Shown: positions 11,172-24,062 of the stretch, piece after piece
Numbering within the stretch: the first letter of the stretch is position 1
Layout: every line of letters begins with the position of its first letter
The notes under the pieces: generated by a model
Told to the model about the DNA's origin: nothing
Seen by the model: only the letters and a program-made list of their open reading frames with translations
Databases searched by the model: none
NCBI GenBank assembly: GCA_013420905.1
Contig: JAAXNY010000006.1
Location: 3,906,001 to 3,970,000, forward strand
Direction of reading: 5' to 3'
DNA: 64,000 bases
Source of the DNA: Collybia mongolica
Lineage: Eukaryota > Basidiomycota > Agaricomycetes > Agaricales > Clitocybaceae
Position numbers and translations under genes: made by a program

Positions 11172-12669
11172 AGCGAACTGAGACTGTGTAGAAGCCAGTG
11201 TTGCAAGTTGTGGGGGGGTAAGATTGCGACGGTGATATGCAGACAGGTGAATAAAAAGAAAAGGAGTCGAAAATAAAGTGGACTGTGGCGCAAAAGACAA
11301 AGACTTAGCGTCAGGGCAATGAACAAGGAAAAGAAAAAATGGCGGGCGAACCGTTAAAGACAACAATGAACAGTTGTTGTGGCGACAGTAATGAAAATAA
11401 CGGGTAGATGAGGACGAGAGGAGGGCGGATAGAAGAGAGGAAGTCGGAGAGAAGAGGGGGAGGGGGGATGAGGAAAGGAGAAAGAGAGATATGGCTATAT
11501 AACCGTCAGTCCATACCGGGATCTGGTTATTTTCCAACCCAGCGCATTCTCGGCCTCGAGGCAAGCCACTTCCAATATTGACATTCGGCGTTTTCATTCG
11601 TCCCTTCACACAGACGGCCGTCAATGCGACAAAGAAAAAAAAAGTTATCCTTTTCTTCTTTTCCCCTTCTCACACTGCTTTCGTATTCCTTTACGCCACA
11701 CTGGCGGATTTAGTGTTCAACCTTTGGCGTTTATGCCCAAAACCCTGTCCCATTCTCCCCGGACTCCCGATTTCTTGGTGACTCATTTTCTTCTCCTAGT
11801 CCCAATCACATAGGTCCTCGCATCACTTCACCGTCACACTAACCTTAGAGAATTTCATCTCCACTACGCACTCATATCGCAAAAGCTCCCATCCTCATGT
11901 GCCAGAGGTCCTCGCTTGACCACCCAGCCACCCAGCTCTTTGGGAATAACGCCCGAAGTTTTGGACAGATACCTGTACCATCTGAGGCTTTCTCGTCCCG
12001 GTTCGCCGTATCATGCCGTACATCGTCCTGTCTATCACCCCCATCTAGCTGGGATCAAGATCCGATTTCCGAGGCTGTTCGGTGCAACGCAGTCCATTGT
12101 CGGCCTTTGTTGTACTTTGCTGCCCTGCTCTATCCCTCTATAGACCCGAGAATACACCCCCATTCAACATTATGCTGGTCACAAAGGTGGTGCCTGTAGT
12201 ACAGACGGCCAAGTTTTCCCACCTGTTCTCGGCGCTGCAACGTTGTTTTAATATTAGGGTTGACATCAGTTCTCAAATTTGCTTGTCCCCGTACACATCG
12301 ATATTCTCGTCAAACTTTTTTGGTCCGATCAGAGGCGCCAATGCAGTGCAGAATCTCTCGACTAGGAAAATATCCTTATGGGTTAATGGCAGAGACTAGG
12401 CGATGGGCTGTGACAGGAGTCGCCCATCTGGGATCCATTCGCCACTGTCCGTATGACGAGAGTTACACGCCAATGGAATAATAAATGATCACATGAATAA
12501 CAGGAAAGCTCATCAAGGTACAACTCATCATCAAAGTCATCATAATGGTATAAGGGAAGAAGTTTGTCATGAGGGTCGTAACGTACGTGGAAGGTGGTCA
12601 TTAAATGTGTCCGAAGAAAGAGTGAAATGGAATTATGATGTCCGAGATTAGGAGAGAGACTCGGCGCGC
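11172..12669. other. Upstream region of bHLH copy 1, no gene recognised
   Basis: About 1.5 kb lies between the bHLH start codon and the stop codon of the membrane-protein gene to the right. The part at 11230-11480 is strongly purine-rich on the plus strand (pyrimidine-rich on the transcribed strand), typical of fungal promoters and 5' UTRs. Open frames at 11897-12480 have no recognisable content. Confidence 0.4.
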
Positions 12670-13757
12670 CTATGCGTTGTAGTATCCTCAATTAAAAGGA
12701 ATATTAATCTCACGAGAGCAGATTAGCAATAGAATAAGATCTACCTCCATGAAATGGTCCCTTCATGTTTGAATAATGTTCCAACCGTTTCGAGAAACGC
12801 CAGGTTAAAAAATACATGTAAACCTGGGCAGGGTACGTCAGAAACCCAGGAGTGCAGAAGCGACATTGGGAACGCTAACCTGGCAGACGATATCGATCAT
12901 GAGAGAGGCAATGAAGGCGATATTCAGGCTGGAAAACCCAGCTGCACAAAAGCCGCTGGGAAAGGATCCCGAGGCAGAGACACCTGACGCAGCGGACTCG
13001 GTCCAGAGCTGACCTCCGTTGTTGCATTCCCATGCTATCTTGTCCTTGCTGCGGGTCGGAAGATATTGTAAGCAAGCGATGTCAAAGTGTGATTCTAGAG
13101 TAGTAAGAAGGGTTCGGTTTCGAGAAACTGGGGAAGACTTACCCGCGCTGAAGCTCCACGATCATGATAATGGCACGAACAGCAGATATAACGATTATGA
13201 ATGGCCAAAGGAATTTCGCCACTCTCGTCCAAATGTACGATCGCTGGTGGAAAAGAAAGTTGGAGTCATTACTTGGAGCCCGGAAAAAAATTCCGGGGTA
13301 CAAACGTTAGAAAGGGCGAACATGTTGATGACTGCAACAGCGGCTACACCCAGACCGATTCCACCGTATATTTGCCTTAAATGTGACGGTGAATCCTTAG
13401 CACCACGGAGTAGAACTTTCCCGAAACTCTCACCATTCAGGGAAATTGAAGAACAGGTACTGTCCTTTGATCAGTAGAAAGACCCCACCGGCAATACTGT
13501 AGGCCTACATCAGACACACATTGAGCAAACAAGGCGAAACGGCCAATGAGTATGAAACCTACAGCAATTAAGACGGCCCATGCGATCGCTCCGGCTCTCT
13601 ACCGAAGCAAAGGGTAAGAATACCCATACGAACCCCAGTTTCGATCCTTTGGACATACCAGGGGTAAGACTAGTAGACAGTTATCACACCTAGAAGCGCC
13701 GGACGGGCATAAATATTCGGTTTCAGGATAAGATAAGCGGAAAGTCACTAACCACAT
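12670..13757 (-). CDS. Conserved fungal four-helix membrane protein of unknown function
   Basis: This is a gene hidden in short exons, reconstructed from the minus strand. The first coding exon is only 5 nt (13753-13757, ATG TG). Exon 2 (13659-13689) completes MWCDNCLLVLPL. Later exons give RAGAIAWAVLIA, then YSIAGGVFLLIKGQYLFFNF, then IYGGIGLGVAAVAVINMFAL, then SYIWTRVAKFLWPFIIVISA and VRAIIMIVELQRG. These are followed by KDKIAWECNNGGQLWTES, a Gly/Ser loop with a Cys, FSSLNIAFIASLMIDIVCQ and VYMYFLTWRFSKRLEHYSN. The end is MKGPFHGGYYNA with a stop at 12670-12672. About 190 residues with four hydrophobic segments and an N-terminal CxxC. I recall similar uncharacterised proteins across basidiomycetes. 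All seven joins keep frame and use GT-AG ends. Function unknown. Confidence 0.78.
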
Positions 13758-16639
13758 TGTGAGTTAGTTTATCGCAAAAGTTGGCGCAAGAAAAGGTGTC
13801 GGACCGCGAGTTGAGGTGTGTGGTCAATATGAGGTATCTTTGTGGTCAGTATCGTCAAGTCGTCAAGGCTGCTGCTGCCTTTGCAGGCTCGCCTGGATTG
13901 GAGCAAAGGGAAAGGGGACGGGACGGCGTGACATGCTCCGGATGTGACCATCATATGATTCTGTGACGCTTACGGTTTTGGGTTTCTGTCTTTCCCAACC
14001 TTTCCCGACAAAAGCTTTCGGTCGAAAATTTCTCTGGAGTCTGCACTTACTTCTGGGACATCAATGATTCGCTCCTTCTTTGAATAGTCTCCATGTCACG
14101 GCTTCCACTACAGGGTATTTTCTACCACCGGAAGAACTGAAGTTTCAGATCATCTGAAATACCTCTTAGTCTGACGAATGAACGGGAACGTGTTTGTTCT
14201 TTTTTTCTGTCCAGCACATGTCCAGCTCTGGTTCTCTAGTTCTGGAAGTCCCCTCGTCAAATCCGACGTCACCTGGCGACAAACCCTAAATGTTTGCTTG
14301 ATGGTCTTGCGACATCGATGGATTCCACACGGCTGGGTCGTCTTGAAACGGTGACTGCTGTAAGAGAGAACGCCTAGCCAGTTCCTCTATACATCATCTA
14401 TCTTATGAACAGACTATACGCGTGCACTGCCTGTGCTGTGTCGTGTAATACTATGCTGGCTATCCGTCATCGTTAATGCTTCAGCGTTTATGGGCCAACC
14501 GAAGTCCATCTTCGGTTCCTTAACCAGGGATCTGGCTAGCCCGATTTCTAGTTTCTCCGCCTATAGCCCTGCTCAATATATACATCTCTATCCGTGAACT
14601 CGAACCCTCGATACGTCGATCCGCCCGATTGAGCTTGATCTGCCTTATGGCTTCCTCACACGCCGCGACAATCCCCGCTGGGATTATGAGAGTTAGGCCA
14701 GACTTGCTGGTCTCCTCTTCTTTATAGCGCTAGATAGCGTGCCCACTATTCCTAGTCTTGAAGGGGGATTGAGCGGGCACGGCTGATAAACAACATACCG
14801 ATGTCCCTGGGATCTGATGTATGCCGACGGCGGAGAATATACCCAAAACAAGTTTGCGAGATCCGGAATCGGTCCAACTGCGATACTCTATCCGAAGCCT
14901 CCCTGCGTCCTCCGTCGAGTAAACCCTCACAAGCGGTGACACAGACTGTTCAAATCAATACGGCTCACGGGACATCGGTCATCCACGCCGTGCCTTTAAA
15001 CTCTTTTGCATTTAAGAATTTCCTACTCGTCATGCACAGTCATGATACATTCATTGGCCCAGACTGTGAGGTTCTTTTTGGGAGGCTTTAGCGCCATTTG
15101 GGCCACCTGATTTGGTTTGTGAAGGTTTGGGTTACCAGGAGGGTGCAATGAGGCTATGATACCGCAATCTCTAGGTTTTAACCATGTTACCTTGTGGATC
15201 TAGAACGATGTATGATAATGAGGCACTTGTCATCTCTCTGAAGGGCTCTCGCCGAAATTAAATGTGTACACCAATTTTACGGGGATCCCCCGTGAAATGC
15301 TCGTATTGATTGACCTCTGCAATTTGCGCACCCGAACGTGAAATCGCCACTCCGACTCACCACTCAACATGTTCGCCATCAATATCATGTCAACATTTTC
15401 AGGTTCTTTGTGTGGCGTCTGACAAATCGCGGTGCTGCCGCATGAAATAGTGGAACCCTCTCTGGAAACCATACTGCTAAGATGTCGCCAGTGAGCAACG
15501 TGTTTTACACGTGTCCATCGCTCATCCATCGATATGCAATCATATACCATCTGTCCTCGAAGCTACTCTTTAGTGCCACACGCTGTGATACATCCCGCGG
15601 GATGACTGCTTCTCCTTGTTCATTTCGGTGAAATTTCCTGAGGCACCACAAGAACGAATGTTATAAAATCAAAAAATAGATTCTTCCACGCAAGAGGATT
15701 GAATCTGACCAACTAAGATAGCTACATATACCCACAGATAGACCAGGGAGAATACGCAAGTTAAACCAAAGATTCCATCATTCCAGCTTTCTGCCAAATC
15801 GCTACTCGAGCGTGCACCCGCCGACTTTCCCTCTCGTCAAGAAAAGGCTGCCAAGGTATCGTCATTTCGTTAAGACAACAAAGTAACCCTCCGGGTCGTA
15901 CTCCTTGGCATTTCGCGGCGAGCGTCGTCAAATGAGGTTATTTCACTGCTCGTTTTGATCCTCATGGAGGATCCATTATGAAGTTTGTTCGTCAAGAATC
16001 ATGAATTAATCGTGCCCTCCATCGATGGAGAATCATGGTTCGTTCGCGTTTTCCGTAAGAAATCGATATGCCGATGTTAAGCGTGATTTGGGGTGAAGGT
16101 CAAAGTCGGTCGGATGGAAGGAGATAGATCGACTAGGAATCATTGAGGAAGAACGCGGTTGGAGTGTGGATATCAAACGTGGGTTCTAGGGACAATTTGG
16201 CCAGAAAGATCGTCAACCGGATTCGCCAGGAATCCAGTGTCTTTCTAAGAGCTGTGAGGGAAGAACGATCATCGATCAACGAGATGGCATGTGATCCTCA
16301 GATCAAACACGCAGCTAGCTCTCGGAACGGTGTAACGCCCCACCCTCAACAAGCCACGACGTCAAGTCGAGGGTGATCTCATAAGGGAGTCCATGGCAGG
16401 ACTGGAACGGGTGCACAGCGCGCGGCGCTGACATGCTCCCTAGTACCTAGTATTCGACAAAGTGAAATCGATATGTTATACCATTTCCTGCCCATGTGCA
16501 AATCTGCAGAAAAAAAGATAAGAAGAGAAAATAGGGAAGATGGCGCGGGGGGAAGTCAGGAAGGAGGAGGAAAGCAAGCGCAAAAATGGAGCAGAGTTGA
16601 TAGATATAGCTGCTGAACGGAAAGGAAAATTGCAAGGAT
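13758..16639. other. 2.9 kb without a recognisable gene
   Basis: Frames of up to about 106 codons occur (15230-15550 minus; 14801-15091 plus) but none matches a family I know, and none shows a convincing splice pattern. The left end must contain the promoter of the four-helix protein and the right end the 3' UTR of the second bHLH gene. Given how the four-helix protein hid in short exons, a similarly fragmented gene could be missed here. Confidence 0.4.
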
Positions 16640-17736
16640 TTAAAATCCGCTATCCGATGCTGATGGACTCGACTCTTCCGAAGGAGGTTCCTGACCTCTG
16701 ACGGATGCTAGAGAATGGCTCTGTGGTGGTCCATCAGGTGGTGGTGAAAGTGGCCTTCCATCAAACATCCCTGGAGAGGGTGTTTCTGTAGCACCCAGCG
16801 AAATTTTCTCATTAACGGCACGGAGTCTCTGCATTTCCTGCTCGAGTTCGTTGAGACGGGCCTGTATCTCCTTGTTGGCTTTTTCAAGAGCAACAATATG
16901 ATTAGTAGCTAAGAATGGGGAAGCGAATTAGATTCAGCAAGCAATATGGGCTATGGAAGCTGACCTCGTTCCAGAAGTGAAACTTTGGAGCTCTTTTGGT
17001 TAGAGACAGGTAAGACGTCCTTTAGTTTGGCATATCCATCCCGTAATTCATCACGCCGTCGCTGTTCCGCTTCTATTCTTTGTTTCCTTGTGGCTTCCTT
17101 CCTTGAATGTGCGAGATTCTCTACATATTGAGTGCCCATGTCGTTCTCGTCGTCCGAGTCTTGTGGTTGATGGCGTCCTCGGCGTCCCGATGAACTTGTG
17201 GGGGAGGGTGTGGGGTTATTATAACGGACGTGTCTGTGTACAAGGCTATTTCCCCTGGAGGATGAAGGAGAGTTTGCTCCGCTGCTGTTAGAATGATGAT
17301 AGATTCCGTCTGCCGATGTATCTGATCCGGACACGGGGGGGGACATGGGATCATAGAGATCGGGGGAAGGTGAAGGTGGAGAAGTTGAAAGCGGAAGGGA
17401 AACATGAGGCGGCGAAGACGTGTAAACGGGGGTTGGATATTGCTGATGCGGCGACATAAGGCTCAGGGCGTGGTAAGGCATGGCTGGATGTTGCTGCATG
17501 TCTGGTACCAGCTGGCCTGAAAACAATAACACGAAAGATAATCAGATGGGCACGAGTTTTAACAAAGTCACCGCAATGCGGCACCCACGCGGTTGGTGAA
17601 CTTGATAAGGAGCCATCTGAGCGTTGTAGCCGAGGTTGTATGAAGGGTCCTGCTCAGAGTAGAATCCATATGCTGGTGGGTTCATAGAATTGTGATCGTC
17701 TTGAATTCCGTGATGCTGCTGTTGCTGCTGGTCCAT
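16640..17736 (-). CDS. bHLH (leucine-zipper-like) transcription factor, copy 2
   Basis: Nuclear bHLH protein, paralogous to the one at 10153-11171. It starts MDQQQQQHHGIQDDHNSMNP at 17736. After an intron there is a Pro/Ser-rich region (SPHQQYPTPVYTSSPPHVSL) and an acidic patch (DSDDENDMG). The basic region and helix 1 are RKQRIEAEQRRRDELRDGYA; the loop and helix 2 contain NQKSSKVSLLER, cut by an intron at 16909-16964. A coiled-coil-like helix follows (HIVALEKANKEIQARLNELE) with QRLRAVNEKI. The C-terminal tail is Ser/Pro-rich and ends SPSASDSGF. The stop is at 16640-16642. Charged residues for E-box binding are present. The gene lies head-to-tail with copy 1, with the membrane-protein gene between them. 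The CAG-rich N-terminus gives a short poly-Gln. Confidence 0.87.
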
Positions 17737-19673
17737 GAAGGATATTGGGGGTTTGTGGTCGTGGTGCGTCGTTTGAAGTCTGGGTCGTGACTGAAGGCGT
17801 CGTTTAATGGAAAGTGTCGTGAAGGTGAAAAGAATAGAAGGGATGAAAAAAGAAACAATGGAACTATTGATTGAAAGATAACCAACAGCGAGTCCTCGTA
17901 GTTAAAGGACGAGAACCAAAAACTTACGCCACTCTTCCGCTTGCCGACCAAGCCTGTTGTTTGGCTCTCAAGCCTTTGACTTTGTACAAGAAAACAATAC
18001 TCATCTATACTCATATTCATTACTTCTCACCGTGTTTACTACTATCTAGTCCATAAATGCACTTTTGTATTGCGTTTTGCCATTGTTAAGTGCACTATAC
18101 ATCGGAAGCAAACAACCTGTCTAGGCAACAAGCGCAAGTGCGGAGCGACGGAGTTGAATTTGTGACACACAGCTCAAATGATTATGGAATTTATGTCGTA
18201 CATGGTCTAAGTCGTTGACATAGCTTAGGAGTTTGGACGAAAATGGACTAAGACAAGAACCCACGAAGCAGATGGACATTGCTGATTGGAAAGTTGCGCG
18301 GTCCTAACGAATGACAAGGATTCGCGCTCCCACAAAGGGTATCTGTTCCATAATACACAAGTCAGGGGGAATAATTAGAACTCTGCAAACTCGTAAAATA
18401 GAATGGAAGTTGCGGTGAATGACACACAGTTCTGGAAAGGGATGCCCGGATGCCAGGATGCCTGTCGCATCAAAGGGCACATAGGAGTACATACCCACAT
18501 CTTCTCCTAGCACAACGCGAGGCGAGCGTCTTGCCAGCAGTAGTTCTTGGGAATTGGGTTCGGGGATTTCTGGAACATGATTGGTCGCGAGGAAGAATTT
18601 TAGATGGGGATTGTTTGATCATATCAGATAAACCGGATCTTGACGCTTGGCTTGAAACAATTGATTGTAAAATCCAGGGATTACGTCCCACAGTGTAAAT
18701 CTAAAGAGGCCGTGTCGGGGAGGACGAGCGTGGTTCCGTTAAGGAGCAGCTGCAAAAGAACGCACTACAGTGTCGCCTACAGAGGAACCGAGACGGGAAC
18801 ATCATCGTAAACAGATTCCGGCGAACGTGATGTTGTCCACCAAAAAAATATTAACTGGTCATTGTTCGAAGGGGCTCGTCGTGTTCCACTACGATATCCT
18901 GTAGAAGTGGAAATGGTATTTCCATCATAGCCCCGGACAGTGTACTGGGGCTCACATTTGGAGACAACATCTGGATTGTGAGCAGCACAGCGAGCCCTGT
19001 TGAAGTATGTGGGAAGGTAAAAGCGCCCCTTTATGAGGTAGTGCTTGTTCCACATCAATGGCCAACGGCAGGACATGTGCAGTCGAAGTCATTAATTAGT
19101 ATCTTGGGAAACTGGTGCTCGCAATGAGTGCTGACAAGCTTTTTGATATTTTCTCTACGCATAGGGTGTAGTCAGAAAGTTCGGCTGCTTTAAATCGAGG
19201 AGCACGCTGGGGGACGTCGAGAAAAAGCGGAAAACAGGGAAAGGCGTATTACTTATAGAATGTTTATTTAATTGAACGCTTGGTTCCTGATTTGTCTTGT
19301 TTTCTTCTCACCCCTGCGTTCTCAACTTGACCATTGTTTTGTATCGCGCAAAGGCCGTTTCCTTAGCTTGACACTCGATATTACTCTATTTCGCTTGACT
19401 CTCGAGGTCGGTGGAGATTTTATTGGGTTTCTGGCCTGTCCGACGCGTAAGGAATAAGCTAGGCTGGTCATATTCACGACTAGGGAAGTAATCATTGTTG
19501 ATGCGTGAGTTCGCAAACTTGATGAACACTGCGCATAGCATTCAACTGACGGCTGAGAATAGGATAATAGATTGATGTCCTAACACAACATTCTGACCCA
19601 GAGGCATCGAACATTGCAATTACATATACTCTCTTACACTCTAATCTGTGGGCGCTGACAACACATCGACATA
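17737..19673. other. Poorly resolved region with possible unidentified exons
   Basis: Left part: upstream region of bHLH copy 2, purine/pyrimidine-biased. On the minus strand, 18304-18570 keeps a frame with EPNSQELLLARRSPRVVLGE and PFDATGILASGHPFPELCVI. Another at 18777-19076 starts with ATG (MSCRWPLMWNKHYLIKGRF) and includes VSKCEPQYTVRGYDGNTIST. Both read like protein but I cannot join them convincingly or name a family. They may be exons of one unrecognised minus-strand gene. Confidence 0.25.
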
Positions 19674-22600
19674 ATGTCAACCGGCGTTGGTGCCAATGGA
19701 AAGGGAACGCCCCGAACATCTCATCTCTCACCCTCATCTGCTGCTGTATCACCGACATGGGCCCGTCCGAGATCACCATTGCCCCCCCACAGATTAGCCA
19801 AGCTTGCGAACGCACTTGGTGTATCAACTCCCATGCCAGCGGTCCACCAACCAACCTCGTTCAAGTCTCGTTCGTTTTCGGATACACCCAGTCCACTGGA
19901 TAACTTGCGTCGCTCGCCTACCCCATCTACCCCTGCATCTAATTTCAGTTCATACGCTCCATCTGTTTCCAAATTTCTCTTGCATGTCATTCCTCCTTTG
20001 CATCTTCCCCACGAATTTGACGACGACGCCGACGTGACACCACCACCACCCACGGCATCGGGATACCATACTCAGTTTCGTAGAGGTACCCTTGTCCCCA
20101 TGCACCCGAGCTTCCAGTCGCAGTTAGGGGCTATTGCGAAGGAATATGCACTTCCAAGCACAGCGGGACTGATCCTCTATCTTGTTTCGTCTGCAAAATC
20201 TCCGCATGAACGAAGCCCTACGCCTAGCCTGGGGCTTCATGGTGATGATTTCATGGATGAACCCGGCCCCCGACTTTCAGAAGATATATGGAAGCACTTG
20301 TGGACTAGGGTTATCAAGATAGAGCAGCGGGATGATCATTTACTGCTACCTTCCGCTGTAAGCAATACCCCTAGTATGTTTAGGCTTGCAGCGGGGGCCC
20401 AATCGACACCCTTTCTGCCACATGAATTGAACGGACAGCCCCTTCGACCATTCATATCTACGAAAGGGATTAACCGAGGGCAACTGCAACCTTCCGCATA
20501 CTCCTTCACGTCGTCACCATCAACACCGTCGTCTGGTTCCGATCTACGCTCGAATACGAAATCAGCCCCGCCATCCTCGTCATCAGTTTCCCAGTCTGAA
20601 CCTGAAACTCCAAATACTTCATCAGGTTCACATGAATTCCATCATGATTCTGCAACGCGTGCAAACTCCTTGGATTTACCTGGTCTTCATTCTTCCTCTA
20701 TCATTCCCATTCTTGCCAAGGTTGAATTTGATATCGATCGACGAAAGGCAGCTTGGTATGATCCATGGTTAAGGAGTAGGAGAATGAATCATGCGAAACG
20801 TGCGGAGAGCAGGACAGGCAGAAAATCTAGTGCAAACGACTGCGTTAAACAGTTGGATGCATCCCCAGAAAGGCATCGGCCAATTAGCCTTTTAATTGGG
20901 CGGAAGGGAACGGCAAGCCCCACCTCCTTTGTGACGTCTCCTGCACGCGACCGCTCTACTGATTCCGACAAAGAGCCCGAATCTATCCGCGTACCAGTGC
21001 TGATACCTGTTGGCGATGAACTGAACACCGAGACCAATGGATACGAAGAACTTCCTGAATCACAAGAGGACGATAGCTGGTCCGATGGCGATTATTCTGA
21101 TGAGGATGAATTCACTGCTCGAGTTGCCCCTTTAACAGGTAGCCAGGACCCTCTGGCTGATGTTTTTGGGAATGATGCCGATATTTGGGCGAGTATGCAG
21201 GCTTCCCCAGATCGCAATTCGAAACGCTACACGAACTCCAATGTAGTCGAGCTCTCATTAACTGGTGCAGATCTGACTCGACTGCCCAGCCCTACAGAAT
21301 CGGAATTCGAATACCTTGGGAAAGAGGAGGACGAGGTTCAGGCGCTTCTAGACAAGATGTTGCGGCCTCGTCTGTCTGTTTCCATTCCATCCTCTCCTCC
21401 AGCGAAGCGATCATCTTCACCCAGTGGACGAAAAAATCTCCCTCCACCCCTAGTTCTTATCCCTGGTACAGGACAGAGCGACTTGGTGGTACCTAATGAA
21501 CCAAGTCCATTACCCAGCAGTGCTGGAAGTACGAGCTTGGCGTACTTGAACGAGTCTTCGCCAGATTGTGTTTCTGGGAATCAGGAGCAGGACGAAGGGC
21601 TAGAAGATGATGGTGACCTCGAGAAGGACTATACCCGGGTCCGCAGTCCAGCCGAATCGGAAAAGAGGGGCGGCGCTGTTTTCGATGACCTTGATTTAGG
21701 ATTGGACCCTAGCGAGGATGTGAGTCTTATCTACCCATGCCGTCATCGCTATTGACTTGATTCCTGGCTAGTTTGATGACAATGATCCACACGACCGGCG
21801 CCGTAGCCAATACTTAATGAGGGCCCAACTAGATGAAATAGAACGAGTAAGTCATTTATAGTACGTATCTCATAATATCGCTTAATCTAGAGCGTAGACG
21901 ATGGCCCAACTCTCTCCACGTATCTTGCAAGTCGACCTCGAGGAAGAACAAAACACATCCATGTCATCAACATTATCTCCAAATAATTTCGTAACCCTCT
22001 CACCAGGTATGATGAACGGTGACTTCTACCCTCCCTCTCCAAGGCTCCCGCAACACCCGGCGCCTAAGGATGATGACTCGTGAGTCGTTTCCTGACCTTA
22101 GACGATGTGTTATTAAATACCACTTCTATTATAGGCACCGAGACTCCTCAGATTCGAAACGGGCGGCTTGGCCTGCGGTACCTTTTTCGTCATTGAGTGA
22201 TCACGGTATGACTTCTCCTCCCCTTCGGCCTGATGGACCCCCTTCCCCCCCTCGACTCGCAGTTAATGGGGTTACCACATCTGCTCCAAGGTCTTATGTA
22301 CCCAATCGAAGGTCATCTATATCAGAAATATCTGCCGAAACCGAAAAAAGGAGAAGAGAACTCGAAGAGGAGCAGGGCTATCCGGTGCTCACACCATCCG
22401 TAGGGAGACGGCCAGCAAACCCTTCAGATTCACCTATCATTCCTCTTTCTCCCGACCCTTTTGGGCGATACTCTTCAACACCCGAACCACCTCCTGGGTC
22501 GCGGCAAACCTCGGCTTATTGGGATAACCCATCAAAATCACCACTGTCATTCGATAACGGCTCAGGGAGTGCAGCTTCTCGAGATATGCATGATCGCAGT

Positions 22601-23701
22601 CGCAGCCACTCCTCAGCCACAAGTCGCTTCTCAGCAGATTCGCTAACCGGAGAGGAGCCGGCGACAAAGCCAACTAATCGTTCAACCTTGATGACCGTGA
22701 ATACGATCAAGAAGTTTTGGAGAAAGAGTAATAAGTCCTCTACAACATCTGCTCCCCCACCTGCCTCCACAACAGTGGGGAGATCGTCAACTCAACTACA
22801 ACGGCCAGAACGTCCTTCGGAAGATGACGGACCCCCCAGAACTCCCATCCTTGGTAGATTTTCACCCCAGCTTGTACCTCCACGCCCCTCGCAAGAACAA
22901 ATGGTCCCTCAACCTCAGCAATTGTCAGTACCCCAACCGCAACAGTTATCATTACCTCAGCAACCTCAACAACCACCTATACCCTATAATGGAAGAACTT
23001 CTAATCCTGGTCCTATTGTGGCTGCCCAAATGCAACCTGGCAGAGGAGGTTCAACTTTGGATCGTCTGCATTTTGATCAAGAGTCGCCATACCCCACACG
23101 CCGTGCCCCATACCCTTCTCGACCGTCTTCACCCCCAGCCCTCCCATCTCCAAGCTCCCAAACATCAAACCTCCCTCTTCCTGCTGCTAACGCAGCTCCG
23201 CCACCCGACAAGGAGAAGCCGAGTGTTAGGAAATCAATCTTGAAGAGCTGGAAGTCAGCCACAGCCAGCATATCGCAACCAGCGCCTCCGTTGCCCGAGC
23301 CCCGGTCCAGTATCGAGCCTCGTGCAAGCACCGAGCGGCATAACGCGAATGGCACGCGGGGTAGGAGGCCCAGCGTTTTGAACTTTGGTTCTACTCGAGG
23401 TTCAACTTCGCTAGATACTCCTACAAGCCCCCTGATACCCCACAAATACCTAGACCAAAGAAATGATCGTCGACAGTCAGCCAGGTCTAGGATAACATCC
23501 TCGTCAATTAATTCGTCACATTCGCCGCCACAGACCAATCAAACATTACACGCTAGATCATCCTCTCCTCAGCGATCGATGACATCTTCCCGGGACTCTC
23601 AGGAGACGCGACCAAGTTTCGATGCCTCACAGTTCGAAATTGTCTCACCGAGAATGAACTCAACATTATCTTATCCATATCATGGGCTTGACCATGATTA
23701 G
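19674..23701 (+). CDS. Large disordered Ser/Pro-rich fungal protein, function unknown
   Basis: Four exons give roughly 1,260 residues: 19674-21719, 21772-21846, 21898-22079 and 22135-23701, all with GT-AG introns that keep frame (joins at SEDFDDNDP, IERTMAQLSP and DDDSHRDSSDS). The chain is dominated by Ser, Pro, Thr and Arg. A few ordered islands occur: an N-terminal stretch with FLLHVIPPLHLPHEFD; PSFQSQLGAIAKEYALPSTA with GLILYLVS; and RLSEDIWKHLWTRVIKIEQR. Further on come KVEFDIDRRKAAWYDPWLRS and, near the end, MTVNTIKKFWRKSNKSST. A Gln/Pro run lies at about 22910-22980. I recall similar conserved hypothetical proteins in mushrooms but no tested function; the many SP/TP and RxxS sites would suit a phosphoregulated scaffold, which is inference. 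The start follows an in-frame ATG at 19674 with no better upstream choice. Confidence 0.72.
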
Positions 23702-24062
23702 TAGAGCCAGTCGGACATGTCCTCATGGTCCTCGCATGCTTTACCTTTATATTACTGTCGTTGTCAACCCACCTTGTGCATTGCTCTTATTTTCCATAAT
23801 ACCACATTCGCTCTATATCTGTATCCATATATCATTTTCTTGGAATCATGGGAAACGAATGCTCAGGAAGTCCGGGGCTGCAACAGGCATGATAATACCC
23901 AAACATATTCAAGACTTTGCAAAGTCGGCTGGATACGACACGAACACCGGATGGACTGGAGCATGGGTATAATAGCAGTACACATAGTATAATAAATGAC
24001 ATCAGATTTCCGGTGAACAAATAGCCTGCGAAGTACATGGAAAAACGAAGAGTAGGTTGCCT

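Noticed and set aside
14600..14640. gttcga-like T-loop sequence on the minus strand
   Set aside because: No stem pairing and no cloverleaf around it.
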